Positions 8,946 to 18,821 of a stretch of 64,000 bases of DNA are shown here, piece by piece. The notes under the pieces were generated by a model. It was not told where the DNA came from. It saw nothing but the letters and a program-made list of their open reading frames with translations, and searched no databases. The stretch is from Bryobacterales bacterium (GTDB taxonomy: Bacteria > Acidobacteriota > Terriglobia > Bryobacterales > Bryobacteraceae). The stretch lies in assembly GCA_016713735.1 (NCBI GenBank), contig JADJOP010000005.1, positions 292,710 to 356,709 on the forward strand, in the 5' to 3' direction. Position numbers and translations under genes: made by a program. Within the stretch, counting starts at the first letter, position 1. Each line of letters begins with the position of its first letter.

Positions 8946-9569
8946 CTACAGCTCCCGCACCACCAGCCCCCGCCAGCGCATCTCCAGCGGCGGCCCCGAA
9001 TGCAGTTGCAGCGCAACAAACCCGCTCTGCTCGATCCCCGCCTCGGCCTCCGTGTACTCCACCGTCACCATGCCGTTCAACCTCAGCACAATGCGCGGCC
9101 CGCGCGCCTCCACCTCATACACGTTCCATGCCGCCTTGTCGATCTTCGCGATCACGCTCTCCGGCGCCTGCACCAGCACCTTCCTCCTCCGCGACTCGTC
9201 GTACAGGCACCCCCAGTAGTTCATCCCCAAATCCGCCTGATAGCCCACCACCTCGTGCGACGGCGGTTCGGTTTCCTTGCTGCGGAACTGAATGCCCGAA
9301 TTCGCCTTCCCCGTCGGGTCCGTCATGCGAAACTCGGCCTTCAGGTGGAAATCCCCGTAGCTCTTCTTCGTACGCAGGAACTCGTTGTAGCGGATGCCCG
9401 GCGAACGTCCGACGATCATCCCCTCCTCGACACTCCACAACTCCGGCGTGTCGATGCGGAAATCGGACAAATTGCTCCCATTCCACAGCGGACGGAACCC
9501 CGCCTGCGCGAACGCCGGGCTCCCCGCCATCGCGCCCGCCGCCGTTCCTACAAACTCTCTGCGTCTCAT
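8946..9569 (-). CDS. Exported DUF1080 (3-keto-disaccharide hydrolase-like) protein
   Basis: The 207-residue product begins MRRREFVGTAAGAMAGSPAFAQ, a twin-arginine-like signal, and then has the concanavalin-like DUF1080 fold: FRPLWNGSNLSDF, WSVEEGMIVGRS, FHLKAEFRM, NSGIQFRS, GYQADLG, WNVYEVEARGPRIVLRLNG and GFVALQLHSG. DUF1080 proteins act on sugars outside the cytoplasm; some are 3-keto-glycoside hydrolases. The start codon overlaps the stop of sthA as ATGA, so it is the last gene of that operon. A spacer of nearly 500 bp separates it from the next gene. Confidence 0.88.
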   Translation of the reverse strand: MRRREFVGTAAGAMAGSPAFAQAGFRPLWNGSNLSDFRIDTPELWSVEEGMIVGRSPGIRYNEFLRTKKSYGDFHLKAEFRMTDPTGKANSGIQFRSKETEPPSHEVVGYQADLGMNYWGCLYDESRRRKVLVQAPESVIAKIDKAAWNVYEVEARGPRIVLRLNGMVTVEYTEAEAGIEQSGFVALQLHSGPPLEMRWRGLVVREL

Positions 9570-10981
9570 GTCAGTGTGATCCCCAACCGGTTGATGCCAT
9601 CGAACGCCGCCACTTTATAACACTCAGCGAACGTTGGGTAGTTGAACACCGTCTTGATGAAGTAGTCGATCGTCCCGTGGAAGCTCAACACCGCCTGCCC
9701 GATGTGCACCAACTCGGTCGCCCCCTCGCCGATGATGTGCACGCCCAGCAACTCGCGCGTCTCGGCGTGGAAGATCAGCTTCAGCAGCCCGTTCTCATCA
9801 CCCAAAATCTGCCCGCGCGCGATCTCCTTATACTGCGCCTTGCCGATCTCGTAGGGCACGCCTTCCTTGGTCAACTCCTCCTCGCTCTTGCCCACCATCG
9901 AAATCTCGGGAATCGTGTAGATGCCATACGGGAACAGCTCCGGCTTGCTCTTGGCCTCCACGCCGAAGGCATGGCAGGCAGCCAGCCGCCCCTGCTCCAT
10001 TGAGGTCGACGCCAGCGCCGGAAAGCCGATGATGTCGCCCACGGCGTAGATGTGCGGCTGCGCGGTCTGGTAAAACTCGTTCACCTTGAACCGCCCGCGG
10101 TCGTCCGCCGCCAGTCCCGCCGTTTCCGGCGTAATGTGCGCCGCCGCTCCCGTGCGTCCGATCGAATAGAGCACGCTCTCGCACATCACCGTCTTGCCGC
10201 TGTTCAAATAGATCTTCACCTTGCAGCCATGCTCGTCGGCCACCTCTTCCATCGCCCCCACCTCCTCGCCCAACCGCAGCGTCACACGGTTCTCGCGCAG
10301 GTTGTAGGCCAGGTGATCGCTCAACTCGTCATCGACGAACCCCAACAGCTCATTCCGCTTGTCGATGATTGTCACCCGCACGCCCAGAGCGGCGAACATC
10401 GAAGCATACTCGCAGCCGATCACGCCCGCCCCGGCCACGGCCATCGTCCGCGGCAGATTCTTCAGCGAAAAGATGTCGTCGCTCGTGAAAATCGTCTGCC
10501 CGTTGAAGGGAATGTGCGGGTCCTTGGTCGCCTCGGTGCCGATCGCGATGACGATCTTCTCCGCCGTCAGTTCCAGGTGGCTGTGCCCGTCCGTGGTGTC
10601 CACGCGCAGCGTGTGCGCATCCTGAAACCGCGCCTTGCCGTTGATCACCTCCACCTTGTTGCGCATCAACTGGTGCCGCGTCACGTCGATCTCATGCCGC
10701 GTCACATGGTCGATGCGCAGCAGCAGATCGGCCATTGTGATGTTCTGCTTCACCGTGTAGCTGGCCCCATACACGCCCCGCTCGCGATAGCCCGACAGAT
10801 ACAGCACGGCCTCGCGCAGCGTCTTCGATGGAATCGTCCCCAGGTTCACTGACGTGCCGCCCACCACGCCCTTTTTCTCGATCACGGCCACGCGCTTATC
10901 GAGCTTCGCCGCCTGAATCGACGCGCGCTGCCCGGCCGGGCCCGAGCCAATCACCAGCAGATCGTAGTCGTAAGAGGACAT
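9566..10981 (-). CDS. sthA: Soluble pyridine nucleotide transhydrogenase (Si-specific)
   Basis: This 471-residue flavoprotein transfers hydride between NAD(H) and NADP(H). It shows the FAD site VIGSGPAGQRASIQAAKL, the segment GGTSVNLGTIPSKTLREAV in which both redox cysteines of the lipoamide dehydrogenase family are replaced (diagnostic for SthA), the second Rossmann motif VAGAGVIGCEYASMFAALG, the FAD-contact YAVGDIIG and the dimerisation domain ending in FNYPTFAECYKVAAFDG. Length is normal. It sits four bases after the ntrX-like gene and overlaps the DUF1080 gene by four bases, so transcription with the two-component system is likely. Confidence 0.93.
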   Translation of the reverse strand: MSSYDYDLLVIGSGPAGQRASIQAAKLDKRVAVIEKKGVVGGTSVNLGTIPSKTLREAVLYLSGYRERGVYGASYTVKQNITMADLLLRIDHVTRHEIDVTRHQLMRNKVEVINGKARFQDAHTLRVDTTDGHSHLELTAEKIVIAIGTEATKDPHIPFNGQTIFTSDDIFSLKNLPRTMAVAGAGVIGCEYASMFAALGVRVTIIDKRNELLGFVDDELSDHLAYNLRENRVTLRLGEEVGAMEEVADEHGCKVKIYLNSGKTVMCESVLYSIGRTGAAAHITPETAGLAADDRGRFKVNEFYQTAQPHIYAVGDIIGFPALASTSMEQGRLAACHAFGVEAKSKPELFPYGIYTIPEISMVGKSEEELTKEGVPYEIGKAQYKEIARGQILGDENGLLKLIFHAETRELLGVHIIGEGATELVHIGQAVLSFHGTIDYFIKTVFNYPTFAECYKVAAFDGINRLGITLT

Positions 10982-10985
10982 TCCC

Positions 10986-12346
10986 CTAGTTTGTGGCCGC
11001 GGACTCCTGTTTGTCTCGCCCCAAGCCCAAAGCCTTGATCCGCTTGTGCAAATTCGTCCGCTCCAGCCCCAGCATCCGCGCCGACGCGCTCACGTTTCCT
11101 CCCGTCGCCGCCAGCGCCCGCCGGATCTGCTCCCGCTCGGCGTCCTGCCGCGCCTGATGCAGCGCGCTCCGCGCCTCGCCGCCGGCCTCCTCGCGCATCT
11201 CCGCCGGCACAGCCTCGGCCCCGATCTCCGGGCTCACCGTCAGAATCGCCATCCGCTCCACGGCGTTTCGCAGCTCGCGCGCGTTTCCCGGCCAGCCGTA
11301 GCGCGCCAACACGCGCAGCGCTTCCTGTTCAAAACGTTTCTGCCGGAAATTGTTCCGCGTGCAGAACTCTCCGAGAAAATACTCCGCCAGCGCCGCAATG
11401 TCGGAGGCCCGCTCGCGCAGCGCCGGCATGCGCAGCGGCACCACGCACAGCCGGTAATAGAGGTCCTCGCGAAACTCCCCCCGCCGCGCCATCGCCCCCA
11501 GATCGCGGTTGGTGGCCGCCATCACCCGCACCTTCACCCGCAGCGTCCGTTCCCCGCCCACGCGCTGCAGCTCGCCCTCCTGCAACACGCGCAACAGCTT
11601 CGCCTGCGCCGCCACCGGCAAGTCGCCGACCTCATCGAGAAAGATCGACCCCCATGCGCCAGCTCAAACTTCCCCTTGCGCGCCCCGGCCGCTCCCGTGA
11701 ACGCCCCCTTCTCATGGCCGAACAACTCGCTTTCCACCAGCTCCGCCGGAATCGCCGCGCAGTTCACCTTCACAAACGGCCCCCCGGCAAACGGGCTCTC
11801 GGCGTGAATGTGCGCCGCCAGCAGTTCCTTCCCCGTCCCCGACTCGCCCATGATCAGCACCCGCGCATCGCTCCGCGCCGCCATCGTCGCCTGCTCCACC
11901 ACCGCCAGAAACGCCGGATGATTGCCGATCATCCGCGCCGCCGCCGTCTCCTCCAGCTTCACCCGCAACTGCTCGTTCTCTGTCCGCAGTTGCCGCTGCT
12001 CAAGCGCATTGCGCACGGCCACCAGAATGCGGTCGCGGCTCAGCGGCTTCTCGAGAAAATCAAACGCCCCCGCCCGCGTCGCCTCCACCGCATCGGCGAT
12101 GGTCGCCTGCCCGGAGATGATCAGCACCGGCGTCTCCGGCGCGCGCTGCTTGCGCTCTTTCAACAACTCCACGCCGTTGCCGTCCGGCAGCCGCACATCG
12201 AGCAACACCAGGTCCGGCTCCTCCACCTCGGCCCGCGCCTCGGCCACGCTCCGCGCCAGCGCCACCTCGTGACCCTCGCGCTCCAGAATCAACCGCAGCG
12301 AGCGTCCAATGTTCTCCTCATCGTCCACCACCAAAATGCGCGCCAT
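10986..12346 (-). CDS. NtrX/NtrC-type sigma54 response regulator (one frameshift)
   Basis: The protein has a receiver domain (residues 1-120; phospho-acceptor Asp in LVLLDVRLPDG, Lys in EKPLS), an AAA+ domain with Walker A GESGTGKE and the sigma54-contact loop GHEKGAFTGA, and a Fis-type HTH (NVSASARMLGLERTNLHKRIKALGL). As sequenced it is two frames, 11534-12346 and 10986-11621. One more base in the C5 run at 11649-11653 restores GGSIFLDEVGDLPVAAQAKLL at Walker B and a 453-residue protein. The start overlaps the kinase stop (TGATG). The intact GAFTGA loop means this is an activator of sigma54 promoters; one candidate promoter is at 54543-54558. Confidence 0.9.
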
Positions 12347-13725
12347 CAGGCAGCCTCCAGCCGGACTTCAAAGCAAGCTCCCCTGAGCGGCCCCGTTGTC
12401 ACCGCAATGTCGCCCCCGCACAGCAGCGCGCTCTTGCGCGCAATCGACAACCCGATGCCCATGCCCCCCGGCTTAAATGAAATCGCCGGTTCAAACAGCG
12501 CCGCACGCACCGCTTCACTCAACCCCGGACCCGAATCGTTCACCCACACCCGCACCTCGCGCCCTTCGCGCCACCCCCGTACGGCCACCTCGCCGCCGCC
12601 GGCGCAGGCCTCGGCGGCATTCTCCAACAGGTTCGTGAAGATCGCCCGCAGCAGGTCCTCATCGGCACGCACGCAGCCCACCCCTTCGCCCCACTCCTCG
12701 CGCCAGCGCACCGCCCCATACGCCGGTTGCAGCAGCGTCATGCGCTCGTGAATCATCCGCCCCAGGTCCACGCGCTCCATCTCCACCGGCGGCTCGGCCG
12801 CCAGCTCGCTGAACGCCCGCACGCGCCGCTCCAGGCTGCTCACCTCTTCCACGATGATCTCGGAGGCCTGCTTGTGAAACTGCGCGTCGGCTGATCCATT
12901 GCGCGCCGCCAGTTCTTCCACCGTCAGCCGGATCGGCGTCAACGAGTTCTTCACCTCATGCGCCATCTTGCGCGCCAGCGCCTGCCAGCTCTCGATACGC
13001 GCCAGGTAGAGCAGCCGCTCGCGGCTCGACTCGAGCTCCGCCGCCATCCCGTTGAACGCCTCCATCGCCCGCGCCATCTCCTCTTCGCCGGCCGGCTGCA
13101 AGCGCACGTTCGCTTCGCCGCTGCCCACACGCCGCAATCCCCGCGTCAGGCTCTGGATCGGCCGGCTCAACCGCCGCACCGCCCAGATCAACACGCCGAG
13201 CGTCGCCACCCACGGCAGCGCCGCCAAGAGCAGGAACAGCGTCGTCGCCCCACGCCGCGCCGCTCCAGAACGCGCCTGCGCCACGCGTTCCCGCGCCGCC
13301 GCATATTCCCGCTCAAGCGTTTTATAAGGAACACCCAGCGCCCGCGCATACACCGTCACACCCTGCGCGCCGCGCTGCATCCACTCCAATTGCTCCCCGT
13401 GAGCGCCCCCCAGCCGCGATTGCTCCCCCGCCCCCGAGTCCCAAAACTCCGCCACCTCGCGCGGCCACTTCGCCCGCTCCCCAACCGCGAACCACTCGCC
13501 CTTCACGCGCCCCGCCTCAGCATCCCGCCGCAGCGCCTGGCTCTCGGCTTTGTAATGGGCCCGCGCCGCTTCCTGCATCCGCGCCGACACGCGGTCCAAC
13601 TCCCCCACCGGCGCCAGCTCAATGCCGTGTTCAATCAGCCTGTGTCCCAGCCACAGCGTCAGCGCCAGCGGCACGATCGTCAGCGCCAGCCACGCTGAAA
13701 CCAGCTTGCCCCGCAGTGTCTTCAT
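12346..13725 (-). CDS. NtrY-like sensor histidine kinase
   Basis: The chosen ATG at 13725 overlaps the stop of the DUF4390 gene (ATGA) and begins directly with a membrane anchor (KLVSAWLALTIVPLALTLWLG). An extracytoplasmic segment of about 130 residues follows, then a second membrane helix (TTLFLLLAALPWVATLGVLI), a HAMP region, an H box with MAHEVKNSLTPI (phospho-accepting His), an N box NLLENAAEA and ATP-lid motifs NDSGPGLS and GMGIGLSI. The product is 459 residues. Kinase and regulator are co-encoded, so the pair is cognate. The DUF4390-NtrY-NtrX order is also known from proteobacteria. The signal sensed is not evident. Confidence 0.9.
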   Translation of the reverse strand: MKTLRGKLVSAWLALTIVPLALTLWLGHRLIEHGIELAPVGELDRVSARMQEAARAHYKAESQALRRDAEAGRVKGEWFAVGERAKWPREVAEFWDSGAGEQSRLGGAHGEQLEWMQRGAQGVTVYARALGVPYKTLEREYAAARERVAQARSGAARRGATTLFLLLAALPWVATLGVLIWAVRRLSRPIQSLTRGLRRVGSGEANVRLQPAGEEEMARAMEAFNGMAAELESSRERLLYLARIESWQALARKMAHEVKNSLTPIRLTVEELAARNGSADAQFHKQASEIIVEEVSSLERRVRAFSELAAEPPVEMERVDLGRMIHERMTLLQPAYGAVRWREEWGEGVGCVRADEDLLRAIFTNLLENAAEACAGGGEVAVRGWREGREVRVWVNDSGPGLSEAVRAALFEPAISFKPGGMGIGLSIARKSALLCGGDIAVTTGPLRGACFEVRLEAA

Positions 13726-14318
13726 GGCGTGCGCGCCTGCGCTAGTTCCTGCAGCCGGAAAGGACCCGCTTCCCGCACCCACTCCTCCGGCTTCTTCTCG
13801 CCCTTGCCTCCCAGCACGTCAATCAGACGCCCCAGGTTCACCCCCTCCTCGCTCAACCACTCCTCGCTCGCCTTGCCCCGCGCCACCCGCACCTCCAACT
13901 TCAGCCAGAACGGCTCATCGGCCCGCAACCCCGCCGTCGCCACCGGCAGATGATCCAGACACCACTTCTCCACCTCCCGCGCTCCCAGCCGCGCCGCCGC
14001 CGACCGTGGATTGCGCAGCGTGCTGACCGTGTAGTTCTCCTCCCACAAATCGTAGCTGAGCGTGAACCGCTCATAGCTCCGCTTCCGCGCCACCGTCCGG
14101 CTGTCCGCAAACAGCGCCAGGTGGTAATCCAGCGCCACCCCTACCCCGTTCTTCAGCCGCTCCGCCAGCGCTCCTTCGATCACCCGCAAATCCGGCGCCG
14201 CCACAAACACATCCTGCGCCGCCGCCCGTGGACGCAGCGATAGCGGCTGCTCCACCGGAAGCAGCAACCCCGCCGTCAGGCAGGTCCCGCCGATCCACGC
14301 CATCACCCACCGGCGCAT
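13722..14318 (-). CDS. DUF4390 domain exported protein
   Basis: From ATG 14318 the 198-residue product has an N-terminal hydrophobic segment (RRWVMAWIGGTCLTAGLLLPV) and a DUF4390 body: LKNGVGVALDYHLALFADSRTVARK, RFTLSYDLWEENYTV and FWLKLEVRVARG. DUF4390 proteins are envelope proteins of unknown activity that are regularly encoded just upstream of NtrY-like kinases. The stop overlaps the kinase start by four bases. A longer frame begins at 14396 but its first 26 residues are only Arg-rich leader. Confidence 0.8.
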   Translation of the reverse strand: MRRWVMAWIGGTCLTAGLLLPVEQPLSLRPRAAAQDVFVAAPDLRVIEGALAERLKNGVGVALDYHLALFADSRTVARKRSYERFTLSYDLWEENYTVSTLRNPRSAAARLGAREVEKWCLDHLPVATAGLRADEPFWLKLEVRVARGKASEEWLSEEGVNLGRLIDVLGGKGEKKPEEWVREAGPFRLQELAQARTP

Positions 14319-14475
14319 GCACAGTCCATTCCGCGGCGCCCCGGCAACCCGCGACCGCCGGCGATTAACCCGTAACCGCTCGCGCTTAACCCGCAACCGC
14401 CCGTGACTGAGCCGCGACCGTTAGGGAGCGGTCCCCCCGCCACGTCCCGCATCCGGCTCACCTCGGCCTCATCAT

Positions 14476-15744
14476 CTAAAAATTCATCCCCAGCAGAAAA
14501 ATCGGCTCAATGCGCCCTTCCCGCAGCGGAAACGCCACCAGAAATCCAAACCCGCGCCCATAGCCGACCGCTACCGAATGCCGCAATCTCCTCATCCCTC
14601 CAAAGGCCCGCGACGAACCAGCGTCATAGACAACCCGGAACTCCCGGTACGAGTAATCCACCGACGCATGCGCCACCTGGTCGGAGCCAAGCGGCGCCAC
14701 ATCCCACTTTGACCACCCGCGCAGCGTCCGGCTGTTGCCCAGTACGAAGCGCTCATACAACGGCGCCCGCCCGCTCAACCAGCCCGCCATCGCCGAGGCG
14801 ATCAACACGTCGTGCTCCGATTCAAAGCGGTATGACGCGCCGGCCGCGTGTCTGCGGTACGAAAAATCGCTCCCCAGACCGCCTGCCCCCACCCGGAACT
14901 CATAGTCCGCCGCCACCTTATGTTCCGCATCCGAGACTTTCCAGCGCCGCACCAGGCGCAGAGATGTGTATGCAGCGCTGGAAAGCTCGTGCCGCGCCCC
15001 TGGCGACTGCAAGGAAAGGCGGTGCATACTGACGCCCGCTTCCCACTCCAAGGGCTCGACCAACTTGACCGCCACGAACGGACGAAATTGCGTCCTCGTG
15101 CGGTATATTTCGATATCCTGTTCCCCGATTCCCCCCTCCGCCGGCGCGGCCAGCGCGCTCTCCACAGTCGGGTTCCACTGCGTACGCCACAGCTCCACAC
15201 CCATCCCGAATCGCACCCGGTCGTCCCACAGGCCCTGCCGTTGCGCGCCAAACCGGATGCCCGAATAGCGCTCGGTGAGCTCATCCTGATCCGTCAGCGC
15301 CCCGGCCGTAAACAAAATGCCCTCGTGCCGGACGTTGACATCGGCCCCAAAGGTGAAGTTCTGCTTGCTGTGGTAGCCAAACCGCGGCACCACCACCTCG
15401 CGCCCGCTCCCCCTCCGGATGAGTTCGTAGGTCACCCGCAACTGCTCCCGCTCATCCCCCCGCGCCACTTTCAACACCACTTGATAGGAGGGCAGTTGCT
15501 TGCGGATCCGCTCGGCCAGCTCCTCCACCGCCGCCGCGTCAAAGGCCTGCCCCGGCAGCGCCTTCACGCGCGCCAGCAGCGCATGCGTCAGCTTTTCCTG
15601 CAAGCTCTCCGGTTGGATCTCAGCCCGCTCCACCACGTAACGCGAATTCACGTTGCCGGCCGTCTGCAGGCTATCCGCCGCGCCGGCCTGCGCCCACAGC
15701 AGTCCTCCTCCACACCAGGCCGTAATCAGAATCGCCAACCGCAT
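14476..15744 (-). CDS. BamA/TamA-like outer-membrane beta-barrel protein
   Basis: The 422-residue product has a signal peptide (RLAILITAWCGGGLLWAQA), a short POTRA-like segment (VEELAERIRKQLPSYQVVLKVARGDE, RVTYELI) and a barrel made of alternating beta strands that ends in an aromatic residue (GMNF), the usual outer-membrane insertion signal. ERFVLGNSRTLRGW resembles the surface-antigen (D15) motif with its conserved RG. Only one POTRA-like unit is seen and the barrel is short, so this is a small Omp85 or related protein, not BamA itself. The ATG at 15768 is also possible; 15744 places the signal peptide at the start. It is a monocistronic unit as far as can be seen. Confidence 0.75.
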   Translation of the reverse strand: MRLAILITAWCGGGLLWAQAGAADSLQTAGNVNSRYVVERAEIQPESLQEKLTHALLARVKALPGQAFDAAAVEELAERIRKQLPSYQVVLKVARGDEREQLRVTYELIRRGSGREVVVPRFGYHSKQNFTFGADVNVRHEGILFTAGALTDQDELTERYSGIRFGAQRQGLWDDRVRFGMGVELWRTQWNPTVESALAAPAEGGIGEQDIEIYRTRTQFRPFVAVKLVEPLEWEAGVSMHRLSLQSPGARHELSSAAYTSLRLVRRWKVSDAEHKVAADYEFRVGAGGLGSDFSYRRHAAGASYRFESEHDVLIASAMAGWLSGRAPLYERFVLGNSRTLRGWSKWDVAPLGSDQVAHASVDYSYREFRVVYDAGSSRAFGGMRRLRHSVAVGYGRGFGFLVAFPLREGRIEPIFLLGMNF

Positions 15745-15876
15745 GAAGCCTGTCCATGCAAGGCCCATGCCAAACTGAAACTGCTAGGAAACAATGGGCT
15801 TAGCGCCCGCCTGCCTGTGCCGTTCCCGCACAGGTGTGCGCCCCAGTCACGGTTCCTCGGCCACGCTCCGCAACAA

Positions 15877-16500
15877 CTACGCCGAGGTCACGTGCACCGC
15901 CCCCCGCTGCAGCTCAATCCACCCCTTGCGCTCAAACAGGTTGAGAATCGTCGATGTCGTCTCGCGCGTCGAGCCCACCATCGACGCCATCTCCCCCTGC
16001 GTCAACGGAATCGCCACACGCCCGCCCTCGCCTGACCCGTTTGCCCGCTCCGCCAGGTCGGCCAGCGTCAACAACAGCCTCTGCTCCAGCCGGCAGGAAT
16101 GCATCAACTCCAACTGCCGTTCAATTCGCTTCACCCGCTCCCGCAATTGCCCCACAACCCAGCCCATCAGCTTCGCGTCTTTCGCCGCCGACCGCTGGAA
16201 TTCCCTCACTGGGAACCTGTGCATCCGCGTCACCGTCGCGGTTTCCGCGCTCGTTGACCAGATATCGCCGCCCGAATGCAGCATTTCCCCCCAAAGCTCG
16301 CCCGAATGCACCAGGCTCAATAATGGCTGCCTTGTGTAAGAAATCTTACTAATTTTCGTCGTGCCGGACTCGACCAGGTACACATGAGTTGCCTTCTCTC
16401 CCGCCGAATGCAATCGCGTTCTACGGCCAAACTGCTGCGCCGGAAAGCGCTCTTGCAAGGCGTGGAGTGAGGCCGGTGCATCCGGGTAAGAAGCGGCCAT
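15877..16500 (-). CDS. Crp/Fnr-family transcription regulator
   Basis: The 207-residue protein has a cyclic-nucleotide-binding-like beta roll (AGEKATHVYLVESGTTKISK, GELWGEMLHSGG) and a C-terminal winged helix with the Crp-type recognition helix (PLTQGEMASMVGSTRETTSTILNLFERKG). No Cys cluster of the Fnr type is seen, and the phosphate-binding cassette of true CRP is not recognisable, so the ligand is unknown. The gene follows the aroF-tyrA operon after about 106 bp and probably has its own promoter. Confidence 0.85.
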   Translation of the reverse strand: MAASYPDAPASLHALQERFPAQQFGRRTRLHSAGEKATHVYLVESGTTKISKISYTRQPLLSLVHSGELWGEMLHSGGDIWSTSAETATVTRMHRFPVREFQRSAAKDAKLMGWVVGQLRERVKRIERQLELMHSCRLEQRLLLTLADLAERANGSGEGGRVAIPLTQGEMASMVGSTRETTSTILNLFERKGWIELQRGAVHVTSA

Positions 16501-16606
16501 CGTCTCAGCCAGTAATCGTCAGCCATACCGCTCCATCCCCGATCCGACTAAGTCACTGCTTCCGGCGGCGGGGCCGCATCCATGGCCGATTCAGTGTAAT
16601 TTTAAT

Positions 16607-18474
16607 TTACGGGCGCGTATTGCGCAACGATTGGGCAAAAATACTGCCGATTTCGAACGGATCCCGCATGGCATCGTTGCCAATGCGGTTTTTCACTTGC
16701 TCCAGCGTGCGCTGCATCTGCTCGATCGCCCCCACAATCTCGCTCCCATTCGTCCGCAGAATGTCGTCCCAAATCTCAAAGGAACTCATCGCCAGCCGCG
16801 ACATGTCCAGCAGCCCCGGCCCAGCGCCGGTCCGTGCCGCCGCCCCCAGCGTCTCACGCAACGTTACCGATAACGCGGTCGATAATAACTGCGGTAAGTG
16901 CGACGTGTGCGCCACCAAATGATCGTGCGCCGCCGGCGAAATAGGAACCACGTTGGCCCCCAGCTTCCGCAGCCACCCCACAAAGGCCGCCGCCACGGGT
17001 GTGTCCAATTCCGCCACTTCGCGCGGCGTCACGAAGTAAGTTCGGCCTCGGAATAATCCTGCTTCCGCCGCTCCTGCCCCCGGCTCTCCTTCCCCGCCAT
17101 CGGGTGTCCGCCCAGGAACTGAGCCGCCAGTTTCGACTCCCGCGCCCGCTCCGCGATCATCCCTTTCGTACTTCCCGCGTCAGTAATGAGCGTACCGGAA
17201 CCTGCCCCGCCTAACTTCGGAATAACTTCCAGTATCTTCGAAATCGGCTGCGCCAGGTAAAGCAGTGACGATGTCGCCGCCGCCTCTTCCAGCGTCACCC
17301 CGCGGTCAATCGCTCCCCGCGCCACACCCTCCGCAATCGACCGCTCCGAGCTCACTCCCACGATCGGCCCCGCAAAGCCCGCCTCGCGCAGCGCCAGCCC
17401 AAAGCTCCCGCCGATCAACCCCACCCCGACAATAGCGACACTCTCCATGATGTCCGCCGGCTGCATCTTCCTGCCGACCGCCGGAGCGATCATCTGCAAC
17501 TGCCGCGACAACTCGATCAACTGCTCCGGCCGCAGCGACTGCGCCCCGTCGCTCAGGGCATGGTCTGGGTCCGGATGCATCTCCACCAGCAGCCCGTCGG
17601 CCCCGGCCGCCACCGCCGCCCGCGCCATCGGAATCACCTGGTCGCGCCGCCCCGTCCCATGCGACGGATCAGCCACGATCGGCAGATGCGACAGCTTGTG
17701 CACCACCGGAATCGCCGACAGATCCATAGTGTTCCGCGTGTAACTTTCAAACGTGCGGATGCCCCGCTCGCACAGGATCACCTCGTAATTGCCCCCCGAC
17801 AGCACATACTCGGCCGACAGCAGCAGCTCCTCAATCGTCGCCGCGATGCCCCGCTTCAACAGAATCGGCTTGCGGATCTTGCTCAGCTCGCGCAGCAGGT
17901 TGAAGTTCTGCATGTTGCGCGCCCCCACCTGCAACAGGTCGGAGTAGCGCATCATCAGCGGAATCTGCGACGAGTCCATCACCTCGCTGATCACCAGCAG
18001 CCCGTGCGCATCGGCCGCCTCGCGCATCATCTGCAAGCCTTCCTCGCCCAGCCCCTGAAAGCTATAGGGCGACGACCGCGGCTTAAACGCACCGCCGCGA
18101 ATCACCTTCCCGCCCGCCTCGGCCACCACCTCCGCGCAGCGCCGGATCTGCTCCTTGCTCTCCACGCTGCACGGCCCGGCCATCAACACCATCTCCTCGC
18201 CGCCAATCTCCACGTCGCGCACCCTCACCACCGTCCCCCCCGGACGGAAGTGCCGGCTCGCCAGCTTGTACGGCGACATGATGCGGTGCGCTTCCTTGAC
18301 GCCCTCCATCACTTCGAACTCTTGCGGGTCGATCCGCTCCTCCGGCCCCACGCCGCCCAACACCGTGTGCACCAGCCCCGTCGAACGGTGGACCGTGAAC
18401 TCCATCTCCACCATCCGGTCAATCACCTGTTGCACCAGTGCTTCGCTGGCGCCCTCTTCCATCACCACAATCAT
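16607..18474 (-). CDS. aroF-tyrA: Fused DAHP synthase - prephenate dehydrogenase (one frameshift)
   Basis: Residues 1-340 are a type I-beta DAHP synthase with a ferredoxin-like regulatory N terminus (MIVVMEEGASEALVQQVIDR): MAGPCSVESKEQ, GGAFKPRSSPYSFQG, VGARNMQNF, LKRGI and IVADPSHGTGRRD. It condenses phosphoenolpyruvate and erythrose 4-phosphate. Without a stop the frame continues into a prephenate dehydrogenase with the NAD site VAIVGVGLIGGSFG and GGHPMAGKESRG. As sequenced that half stops at 17029 and resumes in the frame 16607-17032. One more base in the C5 run at 17077-17081 rejoins it through GLFRGRTYFVTPRE and the active-site region HDHLVAHTSHLPQ, giving 622 residues. No frame contains a stop at the domain junction, so the fusion does not come from that indel. 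The chorismate mutase stop overlaps this start. Confidence 0.88.
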
Positions 18475-18821
18475 GATTGCGACTCCTCCGTGCTCCGCAT
18501 GCGGTCCCGCTGCAGCGTCCGCATCTCGTCCATAATCCGCTCATACACCCGGCTCAGCGCTTCATTCGACAGCGGACCGCCGTTGCAGCGTGCCACATTG
18601 GCCATCACTTCCTGTTCCCGCTTCGGCTCATAGACGCGCATCGTCAGCCGCTGCTTGGCCTCGCCGATCACCTCGACCACCTTCGCCCGTTCATTCAATA
18701 ACTTTGTGATGCCGCCGTCGATCTCATCGATGCGCTTTCTCGCCTTGTCCAGCGTCTCCAACGCCTGGTCGGGCGAGGCCAGGTTGGCCCAAGCGGGCAG
18801 ATCCAAACCTCTGTTCTCCAT
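18471..18821 (-). CDS. Chorismate mutase, AroQ type
   Basis: This 116-residue all-helical protein turns chorismate into prephenate. The AroQ pattern is visible: ARKRIDEIDGGITKLLNERAKVVEVIGEAK, then YEPKREQEVMANV and the C-terminal helix LSRVYERIMDEMRTLQ. Arg, Lys and Glu residues expected in the active site are present. Its stop overlaps the start of the aroF-tyrA fusion by four bases, so its product feeds the dehydrogenase encoded next. Its start is separated from trpA by a 14-bp tandem duplication that carries a second copy of the start region. Confidence 0.9.
   Translation of the reverse strand: MENRGLDLPAWANLASPDQALETLDKARKRIDEIDGGITKLLNERAKVVEVIGEAKQRLTMRVYEPKREQEVMANVARCNGGPLSNEALSRVYERIMDEMRTLQRDRMRSTEESQS

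Noticed and set aside
7269..9620. 783-residue open frame on the plus strand
   Set aside because: It is antisense to the DUF1592 and DUF1080 genes, is dominated by Arg, His, Pro and Ala and has no domain; such shadows are expected at this GC content.
6375..17081. Programmed ribosomal frameshifting at G5 runs
   Set aside because: The same five-versus-six pattern occurs in zwf on the other strand as C5, and the genes affected are ordinary housekeeping families that are not known to be frameshifted.
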